64,000 bases of DNA from Cellulomonas avistercoris. GTDB taxonomy: Bacteria; Actinomycetota; Actinomycetes; Actinomycetales; Cellulomonadaceae. The stretch is taken from assembly GCF_014836445.1 (NCBI RefSeq), contig NZ_JACSQV010000009.1, positions 75,512 to 139,511 on the forward strand, given 5' to 3'. The notes below the pieces were generated by a model. The model made no database searches, had not been told where the DNA came from, and worked only from the letters and a program-made list of their open reading frames with translations. Positions 42,007 to 49,226 of this stretch are shown one piece after another. A program made the translations under genes and the position numbers. Each line of letters starts with the position of its first letter. The stretch's first letter is position 1.

Positions 42007-42309
42007 GTGCACTGGAGACAGCGGCGCACCGGTGGCAGGCCGGCGACCCGGTCGGCGCAGGAGCGGGTCGAGGAGCGTCGGCGGCGTCGTGCGCTCGCGG
42101 TCAGCGCGACGGTCGGGGAGCTGTTGGTGACCGGCGTCCACGTCACCCACGAGCGCGTGTCAGGGCGCACAGGGCTGCCCGTGGGCTACCTGCGCTGGGC
42201 GTACCCCATGCGGACGGACCTGCTCGCGGCCGCAGGTGGGGGGCCGCCGCCCTGGACGGGGGCCGGCCAGTCGTCCCACCATGCGGAAGATCGCGAGAAC
42301 ATCCTGTGA
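42007..42309 (+). CDS. Small HTH protein with TetR-like helix-turn-helix
   Basis: A 100-residue protein starting GTG seven bases after the kinase stop. A very basic N-terminus (RQRRTGGRPATRSAQERVEERRRRRALA) leads into VGELLVTGVHVTHERVSGRTGLPVGYLRWAYPMRTDLL, which has the spacing of the TetR N-terminal HTH (G..VT...V..R.G...G.L...YP....L). The long effector domain of TetR proteins is missing. It ends with a Pro/Gly-rich tail. It may be a mini-regulator of the operon or a remnant. Confidence 0.6.
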   Translation: MHWRQRRTGGRPATRSAQERVEERRRRRALAVSATVGELLVTGVHVTHERVSGRTGLPVGYLRWAYPMRTDLLAAAGGGPPPWTGAGQSSHHAEDRENIL

Positions 42310-42472
42310 CGACGACCACACCGGCCGTCACCCGCGCGGCCCACCGACGAGGGTTCCTGGGGGTGGTGCATACGTGTCGACGCAGGTCAGGGGCGTGCTG
42401 GCGGTGAGCCGAAGGGCCCACGGCGCACGCGGCGCCGATGCTACGTTGGCCGCGGCCCAGGGGGAGAACGAC

Positions 42473-42604
42473 GTGAGTTCGTGTCGTGCCCCCCGCACCG
42501 CCGCGCCGGGTCGTGGTCGCGTCACGCATCGCGTGGCGTCCGTGCGCGGGTTCGCGTGTCGGTGCCGGCTGCGTCCGGTGCGCCGACCCGAGGAGCACCC
42601 GTGA
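42473..42604 (+). CDS. Possible small basic Cys-containing peptide (43 aa)
   Basis: GGGGGAGAA precedes GTG 42473, and the frame ends in a GTGA overlap with the lipoprotein gene. The product is Arg-rich with a CRCRLR stretch. The ribosome site and coupling argue for translation, the odd composition against a folded protein. The rest of the gap 42310-42472 shows only a weak TACGTT -10-like sequence at about 42442. Confidence 0.25.
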   Translation: MSSCRAPRTAAPGRGRVTHRVASVRGFACRCRLRPVRRPEEHP

Positions 42605-43131
42605 CCCGCTCGACCGCCACCCGCCGCCGCACGATCGTCGTGTCCGCGGCCGCCGCCGCCCTGCTCGTCGCCGCGGGCTGCACGTCCACCGCCAGCGCGG
42701 GAGGCTCCGCGACGCCCGCCGAGATCGCGACCTACGCGGGCACGCAGACCGCGTTCGGCCAGTCCTTCACGTACGCCAACGGCCTGGTCGTCGAGGTCAA
42801 GAAGCCGGCGGTGTTCGCACCGTCGGCGTACGCCGATGGCGTCGAGGGCGAGGGCGAGCCCGTGCGGGTGCGCGTCAACATCATCAACGGGACGAGCGGC
42901 GAGTTCGTCCCCGACACCGTCGGCGTGAGCGTCGTGTCCGGCGGTGAGGAGGCCATGCAGATCCTCGACCCCGGGACGGGCGTCGACCTCACCGGTCCCG
43001 CTCAGCCGCTGGACCGCTCGGGCGTCGTGGCCTTCGACCTCGCGTTCGTCGTGCTGGACCCGCAGGACGTCACGCTGACGCTCACGCCGTCGCTGGTCGG
43101 CTACGACCCGCTGGTGTTCACGACCGCCTGA
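42601..43131 (+). CDS. DUF4352-like lipoprotein
   Basis: A 176-residue lipoprotein: GAGGAG before GTG 42601, basic N-terminus, hydrophobic segment and lipobox VAAGC (Cys27), then an Ig-like domain (FGQSFTYANGLVVEVKKPAVFAPS, VRVRVNIINGTSGEFVPDTVGVSVVSGG, VVAFDLAFVVLDPQDVTLTLTPSL). The same domain occurs in the membrane protein at 46024. Such domains are common in actinobacterial surface proteins with no known activity. Its 3' end overlaps the convergent transporter gene by 31 bases. Confidence 0.82.
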   Translation: MTRSTATRRRTIVVSAAAAALLVAAGCTSTASAGGSATPAEIATYAGTQTAFGQSFTYANGLVVEVKKPAVFAPSAYADGVEGEGEPVRVRVNIINGTSGEFVPDTVGVSVVSGGEEAMQILDPGTGVDLTGPAQPLDRSGVVAFDLAFVVLDPQDVTLTLTPSLVGYDPLVFTTA

Positions 43132-44192
43132 GGCACCGCGACGCGCGTGGCCCCGCCGGCCGCGACGGCCGCCCGCGCCCGCTGCGCCCGCCGTTCCCGC
43201 CCGACTCTCGGGCGGGGCAGCGGGCGCGGCAGCAGGGGGAGGACCGCGGCCGCGACGACGAGCAGGACGCCGGCCGCGGCGGGTGCCGAGACCGTCTCGC
43301 CGAAGACGGCGGCGCCCACGAGGACCGCGACGACGACCTCGAGGTACGACAGCGACGAGAGCTCGACGGCGCGCAGGTGCTTGCCCGCGACCACCAGCAG
43401 ACTGAGCGCGAGCACGCCGCACACGACGAAGAACGCCGCGGCCCACGCCCAGTGCGTCGCGGTCATGCCGGACACGTCGGGGCGGGTGACGGCGACCATG
43501 GCGCCCGTGCCGACGGCCCCGAACACGAAGTTCCAGAAGCTGCGCACGTCCGACGGCATGTCCGTGCGGTAGCGGTAGCACAGCAGCGCGCCGCCGTAGA
43601 GGACGCCCGACGCGATGCCCAGCCCGACGCCCAGCGCGTGCCCGTCGGACACCGGCCGCGACGGACCGCCGACCAGGCCCGCGGCGAGCAGCATGCCGGC
43701 GAACGCCGCGACGAGCGACACGACGTCGGTGGCACCGACCCGCTCCTTGAGCACGGCCGCCGCGAGGACCGTCGCGACCACGGGCCCGAGGTAGTGCAGC
43801 ACGACGGCGAGCGTGAGGTCGATGAGCACGGTCGACGACAGGTAGGTCGCCAGGGACAGGCCCAGCAGGACGCCGCCGAGCACGACCGACGGCGTGATGC
43901 GCGTGCGGCGCAGCCGCCCCAGGTGCCGGGTGGCGGCCAGCACGACGAGCATCCCGAGCGCGCCGACGAGCATGCGGCCCAGCGTCAGCGCCTCACCGAC
44001 GACCGCGCCGGCGGGTGCCGCCATGCGGCCGAAGAGGCCGGCGGTGCCCATCGCGGCCGCGGACACGACGATCGCGACCAGGCCGAGGCGGCGGCGCGGC
44101 CGGGCCGGCGTGGCGCGCGGCTCCGGGACGGCCGGCAAGGGGACGTCGCGCACGACGGGCGCGGGCGGGCGTGAGGCGGTGACGACGGCCAC
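43101..44192 (-). CDS. DMT/EamA family transporter under glycine riboswitch
   Basis: A 363-residue membrane protein, GTG start with AGGAG nine bases before. After a 35-residue cytoplasmic tail it has ten hydrophobic segments in two EamA repeats (IVVSAAAMGTAGLFGRMA..., LTLGRMLVGALGMLVVLAA; GVLYGGALLCYRYRTD, LSYLEVVVAVLVGAAVFGE). EamA proteins are typically exporters of amino acids or metabolites. The upstream tandem glycine aptamers imply that this one exports glycine or a related amino acid when the pool is high. A basic C-terminal tail overlaps the convergent lipoprotein gene. Confidence 0.9.
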   Translation of the reverse strand: MAVVTASRPPAPVVRDVPLPAVPEPRATPARPRRRLGLVAIVVSAAAMGTAGLFGRMAAPAGAVVGEALTLGRMLVGALGMLVVLAATRHLGRLRRTRITPSVVLGGVLLGLSLATYLSSTVLIDLTLAVVLHYLGPVVATVLAAAVLKERVGATDVVSLVAAFAGMLLAAGLVGGPSRPVSDGHALGVGLGIASGVLYGGALLCYRYRTDMPSDVRSFWNFVFGAVGTGAMVAVTRPDVSGMTATHWAWAAAFFVVCGVLALSLLVVAGKHLRAVELSSLSYLEVVVAVLVGAAVFGETVSAPAAAGVLLVVAAAVLPLLPRPLPRPRVGRERRAQRARAAVAAGGATRVAVPQAVVNTSGS

Positions 44193-44244
44193 GGGCAGGC
44201 TCCTGGAGGACAGCGCGAAGGGTCGCGCGAGCGGGCGGTGTTCC

Positions 44245-44415
44245 CCGCTCTGTCATGGGACCTGAGAGCTTTCGCGGGACGCGCCCGCTTGCACCGTCGG
44301 TGGACCCCGTCGGGGGCCGCTTTCCAGAGTTGCCTCGCTGCGGCGGTTCGGATGCCTGAGAGATTCCCGGGGAGGTTGCTCCTTCGGCGCCCGCTCCGGC
44401 GGGCTCTCCCGCCGC
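44245..44415 (-). ncRNA. Tandem glycine riboswitch
   Basis: On the minus strand two adjacent glycine aptamers are readable. First: GCGGGAGAG, CGCCGAAGGAGCAA, CTCTCAGGCA. Second: AACTCTGGAAAG, CCACCGACGGTGCAAG, GCTCTCAGGTCCCATGACAG. These are the conserved cores of the gcvT-type glycine element, in the classic cooperative tandem order. About 50 bases separate the second aptamer from the transporter's ribosome site; the GAGCGGG/CCCGCTC segment there could form the switching hairpin. Confidence 0.9.
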
Positions 44416-44430
44416 AGATCGGTGGCGTCT

Positions 44431-45699
44431 TCAGTTGTCCCGACGACTATAGCCGTCGGCTGCGGGCACCGGTTCCCGGCCGCCGGCCGCCGGGACCACG
44501 GCGCTGAGCCGCACGAACGTCGCGGCCAGCGCGGTCGTCACCGGGATCGCGAGCACCAGGCCGATCGACCCGACGAGCGTGCGCGCGACCTCCTCCGCGA
44601 TCTCGCCGCTGGTCAGCAGGCCCAGCAGGTCCCGGTCGGAGAGGCTCACGAGCAGCACGAGGGGCAGGGCCGCCCCGACGTACGCGAAGACGATCGTGTA
44701 GACGGTGGAGGCGATGTGGTCGCGGCCGATCCGCATGCCCTGGGAGTACAGCGAGCGCCAGGACCGGCCCGGGCGGGCGGCGTGCAGCTCCCACACGGCG
44801 GACGCCTGCGTGATCGTCACGTCGTTGAGCACGCCGAGGCCGGCCAGCACCATGCCGCACACCAGCACGGACCGCAGCCGCACGTCGGGGGCCACCGACA
44901 TGAGGTCCAGCGCGTACTCGCCCGACAGGCCCGTCAGGTGCGCGGCGCCGCCCGCCCAGGCGGCGATCCCCGCGGTCGCGACGAGCCCGACGAGCGTGCC
45001 GGCGAGCGCCGTCGACGTGCGCACGGACACCCCGTGCGCGAGGTACAGGACGGCGAACATGACGGCCACGGCCGTGACGAGGGCGACCGGCACCGCGGGC
45101 CGGCCCTGCAGCAGCGCGGGCAGCGTGAACACCGCGACGACCCCGAGGCCGACGGCCATGCCGACGAGCGCGGCCAGCCCCCGCCACCGTGCGACGAGGA
45201 CCACGAGCAGGACGAACGACGCCCCGAGCAGCGCGAGCGGCGGTCCGCGGACGAAGTCGACGAAGACGTGCTGGGTCGTCATGAGGTCGGGGTCGGCGGT
45301 CGGGTCGAACGCGATCGCGGCGACCTCCATGCGGGCGGCGCGCACGGTGACGCCCGGGGCCAGCTCGGGCACGTACTCACCCGGCACCTGCAGCCCGACC
45401 TCCTCGCCGCCCGCCAGCCGGACGGTGGCCTGGTCCGCGTCGGTCGGGCCGGGGTGGACGTCGACGACCTCGGCCCGGACGTAGGACACCCCGGGGCCGT
45501 CGGTCGCGAACTGCGGTGGGCGCGCGGCGTCGTCCGGCCACAGCCACCACGCGCCCAGGGCGGTGAGGAGGGCGGTCGGTACGAGCACGGCCGCGAGGAG
45601 GGCGCGGGCGCGCCGTGCGGACGACGGCGGGAGGTCGGTGTGCGCGTGGGTGTGCGCGTGCGCAGGTCCCTCGCCGTCGGTCGCAGTCGTGTCCAGCAC
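44431..45699 (-). CDS. YibE/F family polytopic membrane protein (paralogue 2)
   Basis: A 422-residue protein from GTG 45699 (VLDTTATDG). A His-rich cytoplasmic start (AHAHTHAHTDLPPSS), one span, an outer domain (YVRAEVVDVHPGP, MEVAAIAFDPTADPDL), then about seven spans with the family blocks LNDVTITQASAVWELH, SQGMRIGRDHIASTVYTIVFAYVGAA and IAEEVARTLVGSIGLVLAIPVTT. It is the closest relative in the window of the protein at 20639. The His run near the membrane suggests metal binding. Function unknown. Confidence 0.88.
   Translation of the reverse strand: MLDTTATDGEGPAHAHTHAHTDLPPSSARRARALLAAVLVPTALLTALGAWWLWPDDAARPPQFATDGPGVSYVRAEVVDVHPGPTDADQATVRLAGGEEVGLQVPGEYVPELAPGVTVRAARMEVAAIAFDPTADPDLMTTQHVFVDFVRGPPLALLGASFVLLVVLVARWRGLAALVGMAVGLGVVAVFTLPALLQGRPAVPVALVTAVAVMFAVLYLAHGVSVRTSTALAGTLVGLVATAGIAAWAGGAAHLTGLSGEYALDLMSVAPDVRLRSVLVCGMVLAGLGVLNDVTITQASAVWELHAARPGRSWRSLYSQGMRIGRDHIASTVYTIVFAYVGAALPLVLLVSLSDRDLLGLLTSGEIAEEVARTLVGSIGLVLAIPVTTALAATFVRLSAVVPAAGGREPVPAADGYSRRDN
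44446..44451 (-). promoter_or_regulatory. -10 hexamer of the riboswitch transcript
   Basis: TATAGT on the minus strand, about 30 bases ahead of the first aptamer. The -35 region (CCGGTG or AACCGG) is poor. It lies inside the last codons of the upstream YibE/F gene. Confidence 0.5.
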
Positions 45700-46023
45700 C
45701 GCCCTACCTTGACCGACGGGCCGACGGACCGGGGCCTGCGCCACGCCGCGCAAGCCGTCCTTGCGGCGGTGGCGAACGCTTGTCACGGTCGCGCGTCACA
45801 CGGTGAGAGCCTGATGTGAATCCGCCCGAACGAACCGTTTAAGCGCAAGGTATCGGACAAAACGGACGCTACTTTCGGTCCGCCGACGACGCACGCGGAA
45901 GCGTCCCGGCCCCCTCCGTCCGGTGATCGCGCAGCCATGCCCGCGCCCACCCCGGCAGGGGTCCGTCATGGCGGGCGCCGGGGGACCGGTGCGTGCCGGC
46001 CGCCGATCCCAGGGAGACCACGC
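45700..46023 (+). promoter_or_regulatory. AT-richer divergent control region
   Basis: A 324-base gap between divergent genes. It contains a comparatively AT-rich patch (ACCGTTTAAGCGCAAGG, ATCGGACAAAACGGACG, GCTACTTTCGG) at about 45833-45877 and a TCACACGGTGA dyad near 45796. These look like promoter and operator sequences for one or both genes, but no exact -35/-10 pair is convincing. No gene seen. Confidence 0.35.
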
Positions 46024-46776
46024 GTGACCACCGAACGCCCCGATGCCCGACGAGGGACCTCACCCGCCCTGCGCTCCGTGCCCACCCCACGGTCCGGCGT
46101 CCCGACGGCCGGCTTCGGCGTCTCGGGGATCTCGTCACGCGAGCTGGTCGACGACACGCCCGTCGTCGAGCCCGAGCGGCGCAGCCGTGCCGTGACGCTC
46201 GCCGGCGCGCTGCTCGCCGTCGTCGCCGTCGTCGCGGCGGTCGTCGCCTTCCGCATCATGGTCCCGACCGTCCCCTCCGCCGAGGCCGGTGCGCAGACCT
46301 CGACCCGGTCGAGCGAGGGCACCCGCGAGCAGCCGGGCAGCATCGTCGGGTTCGGCAACCCGCACACCTACGGCGACGGGCTCGAGGTCGCCGTGAACCC
46401 CCCGCAGCGCTACGAGCCCAGCGCCAACGCGACGGGCGTGGACGAGGGGATCGCCGTCAAGATGCAGGTCGTCGTGACGAACCGCACGGACCAGCCGTTC
46501 CGGCCCAACACGCTCCAGATCCGGGCGACCTCGGCCGGCCAGCCGGGCGTGGCCGTGTGGGACCCCGACCAGGGCATCGCGCTGACGGGACCCGACGTCA
46601 GCATCCCGTCGGGCTCGACGTTCACGTTCTACCTCGCGTTCGCCGTGGCCGACCCGGGCGACCTGGTGCTCGAGGTCACCCCCGCGCTGTACGGCTACGG
46701 CGCCAGGGTGGTGCTGGGCGGACGCGCGCCGGCGGGTGCCGGGCCCCGGGCCCGGCTCCCGCCGTCTCTTCGACGC
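46024..46776 (+). CDS. DUF4352-like membrane protein without visible stop codon
   Basis: GTG 46024 follows GGGAGA by nine bases. The product has a cytoplasmic tail, one membrane anchor (AVTLAGALLAVVAVVAAVVAF), a Ser/Thr linker and the same Ig-like domain as the lipoprotein at 42601 (SIVGFGNPHTYGDGLEVAVNPPQRYEPS, VKMQVVVTNRTDQPFRPNTLQI, FYLAFAVADPGDLVLEVTPALYGYG). The domain ends at about 46722, and a strong hairpin follows, yet this frame has no stop until 49228, far inside the opposite gene. The end given here is arbitrary (edge of the convergent gene). A lost stop or a sequencing error in the hairpin is likely. Confidence 0.65.
46730..46764. terminator. Long bidirectional terminator hairpin
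   Basis: CGGCGGGTGCCGGGCC (46730-46745) pairs with GGCCCGGCTCCCGCCG (46749-46764) with one T-T mismatch and a three-base loop. It lies between convergent genes and could end both transcripts. Confidence 0.75.
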
Positions 46777-49032
46777 TCAGGCCGTCGCGCGGCGACGCCA
46801 CACGACGAGCGCGGCGCCGAGCAGGAGCCACAGCCCGGCCAGGGCACCGACGGCGAGGGGGCCGTCCGCGCCCGTCACGGCGCGCGCCGTGGCCGCGGGC
46901 GCGGCGGCCGGTGCGGCAGCCGCGGCGGGCACCCGCGTGAGCACGCTGTCGCCGATCCGCACGAGCACGCCGTCCGCGGCGATCGTGAAGCGGACCTCGG
47001 CCGCGACGGCGACGCCGTCGAGACCGACGGCGTCCACCACGAGGCGGTGCTCACCGGCGTCCAGGTCGGCCGGCAGGACGCCGGTGACCAGGGCGGTGCC
47101 GTCGGCCCCGACGGCCGTGCGAGCGAGCTCGCGCGGCGTCGAGTGGACCGTCACCACCACGTCGGAGCCGGGCAGCACGCCCGACGCGCGCACCGTGAAC
47201 GGTGCGCCGGCCGCGAGATCGCCGAGCTCGGCGTCGAGCCGCACGGTGGCGGAGGTGCCGGTGCCCACCACGCGGATCGTGGTGGTGGCGTCGGCGGGCA
47301 GGGTGTGCGCGTCACCGGCCTGCGTCGCGGTGATCGTGCAGTCGCCCGACGCGACCGTGCGCAGCTCGTCGCCGACGACGACGCACGCACCCGTGGCCGT
47401 GAGCGTCACGGGCAGGCCGAGCGACGACGACGCGACGACCCGCACCGGCTCGACCGCGAAGAGCAGGTCACCGATCGGGTCGATCGTGACGGTCTGCGCG
47501 CGGCGCTCGACGTCGACCTCGACGCTCACGGGCGGCGCGGGCTGGACGTCGGCGTTGCCGTCCTGCGTCGCGGTGACGGTGCAGGTGCCGACGTCGGTCG
47601 CCGTGACCTGGCCGTCGGTGACGGTGCAGGCGCCCGCGGCCGTGAGGGTCACGGGCAGGCCCGCGGAGGACGACGCGACGACGTCCGCCGTCTGGCCGTG
47701 GACCAGGCCGGGGACGGCGAGCGTCAGCGTCTGGCCGAGCTGCCCCACCGTGACGGTGGTCGAGGCCACGGCCGGCAGGTGCTCGGTCGTCCCGGCCTGC
47801 GAGGCCGTGACCGCGCAGTCGCCCGCGGCGTCGACCTGCAGCGTCGCGCCCACCACGGTGCACGCACCGGTCGCGTCGAACGTCACCGGGCCGCCGGAGG
47901 TGGCCGTCGCGGTGAGCGTGACGGGCGCGTCGCCGTACGTCAGGGGGCCGACGGCGTCGAGCGTGACCGTCTGCGTGGCCCTGCCGACGGCGACCTCCGT
48001 CGTGGCCGACCCGCCGGTCTGGTCGGCCGTGGCCGCGTACGTCACCGTGACAGGGACCGTCCCGGCGAGCGAGACGACGTCCGTGAGGGTCGCCTCGCCG
48101 TCCACCAGCGCGACCGAGGAGGTGGCGCCGCCGACGTCGAACGTCACGTCGCCCGTCGCGGGCGCGCTGTCGGACCGCTCCACGGACGCCACGACCGCGT
48201 ACGGCGCCCCGCTGACGACGACCGCGGGGACGATCGTGACCATGACCGTGGTCGTGGCCCGCGGGGTCACGGGCGACGCCTCGACCGGTGCGCTGGTGCC
48301 GTTCGAGTTGTGCGCCGTGAGCTCGACCGTGACCGGCTCGCCGTTGACGAGCCCGGTGAGCGTCGCGGAGGTCGCCGACCCCGACGGCGTGCCGCATGTC
48401 CAGGTGACGTCGCCGCTCGAGCACGTGAGCGTGTAGGACACGACGACCGAGGCGGGAGCCGACCAGGTCACCGACGCCGACCGGTCACCCGGGGTCACCG
48501 TGATGCTGCCCGGGGCCACGGGGAGCGCCGTCGGCCTGATCGTGACGGTCCCGGGACCCGGGCCCGCCCCGGTGTGGAGGCTCGCGTACGCGAAGCGGTA
48601 CGTCGTGCCCGCCACGACGTTCACGACGACGCGGGCGTTGGGGTAGCCGGCGCCGTCGTCGTCCGCCGCGATCCGGACGCCGGCCGCCGTCCACATCTCG
48701 AGCGCGTTGTCGAACGCCGCGTTCAGGGTGATCGAGATCTGCGCGTCCGCCGTCGCGGTGAACTCGTACCAGGTGGCGCGCGCGTAGAGCTGCGCCACCG
48801 AGGACGACGCGTACTCGGGCCGGCCGACGTTGGTGGTCGTGAACTGGCCGTCGAGCGACGTCAGGGGAAGCGCGAGAGGGCTGTCGAACGAGCTGCCGTC
48901 GCCGTCGGCGGCGGCATGCGCGGGCGTCAGCCCCACGAGCAGCAGGACCGCCGCGAGCAGCACGCCGAGGAGGCGTGGGGCGGGCGAGGCTGCCGGGGCG
49001 GACCGGCGGGTGCGATGAGGAGACGGGCGCAC
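46777..49032 (-). CDS. Ig-like repeat surface protein with C-terminal anchor
   Basis: A 751-residue exported protein, GTG start, signal peptide (LLGVLLAAVLLLVGLTPAHA). An N-terminal domain (about 45-165: YEFTATADAQISITLNAAFDNALEMWT, VAGTTYRFAYASL) resembles bacterial pre-peptidase-like sandwich domains, then a fibronectin III module (GSITVTPGDRSASVTWSAP) and several Ig-like repeats with the recurring pattern TGACTV...GDCTVTATQ (for example GACTVVGATLQV, GTCTVTATQDG, GDCTITATQAG). A Pro/Ala linker, one span (LAVGALAGLWLLLGAALVVW) and RRR close it. No LPXTG is seen, so membrane anchoring is likely. Probable adhesin or S-layer-like protein, with a DosR-type box upstream. Confidence 0.87.
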   Translation of the reverse strand: MRPSPHRTRRSAPAASPAPRLLGVLLAAVLLLVGLTPAHAAADGDGSSFDSPLALPLTSLDGQFTTTNVGRPEYASSSVAQLYARATWYEFTATADAQISITLNAAFDNALEMWTAAGVRIAADDDGAGYPNARVVVNVVAGTTYRFAYASLHTGAGPGPGTVTIRPTALPVAPGSITVTPGDRSASVTWSAPASVVVSYTLTCSSGDVTWTCGTPSGSATSATLTGLVNGEPVTVELTAHNSNGTSAPVEASPVTPRATTTVMVTIVPAVVVSGAPYAVVASVERSDSAPATGDVTFDVGGATSSVALVDGEATLTDVVSLAGTVPVTVTYAATADQTGGSATTEVAVGRATQTVTLDAVGPLTYGDAPVTLTATATSGGPVTFDATGACTVVGATLQVDAAGDCAVTASQAGTTEHLPAVASTTVTVGQLGQTLTLAVPGLVHGQTADVVASSSAGLPVTLTAAGACTVTDGQVTATDVGTCTVTATQDGNADVQPAPPVSVEVDVERRAQTVTIDPIGDLLFAVEPVRVVASSSLGLPVTLTATGACVVVGDELRTVASGDCTITATQAGDAHTLPADATTTIRVVGTGTSATVRLDAELGDLAAGAPFTVRASGVLPGSDVVVTVHSTPRELARTAVGADGTALVTGVLPADLDAGEHRLVVDAVGLDGVAVAAEVRFTIAADGVLVRIGDSVLTRVPAAAAAPAAAPAATARAVTGADGPLAVGALAGLWLLLGAALVVWRRRATA

Positions 49033-49098
49033 GAGGGCTCCAGTGCTGGGGTGCGGTCGACGGACTGCCCCCGGCCCCTACGTCGGTCCCACCGGCAG

Positions 49099-49112
49099 GG
49101 GACTGAAGTCCC
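49099..49112. promoter_or_regulatory. DosR/DevR-type box
   Basis: GGGACTGAAGTCCC fits the mycobacterial dormancy-regulator consensus GGGACT-NN-AGTCCC exactly in both half-sites. It sits 66 bases before the surface-protein start (minus) and 114 bases before the ATP-grasp start (plus), so it could act on either. The 194-base divergent gap holds no other recognisable signal. Confidence 0.6.
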
Positions 49113-49226
49113 TGGCGGTGATGACGTGCGCTGCACACCCGGACGTCCGGGCGCGTCGGGCTCGCCGGGCCCCCGACACCCCGGGCACGTGCGCCGCACC
49201 TGCGCGCCGTGCGTCAGACTGCCGGG

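Noticed and set aside
46024-46940. Programmed frameshift giving a stop at 46938
   Set aside because: No slippery heptamer is visible near the domain end, and the alternative frame would still overlap the opposite gene by about 160 bases.
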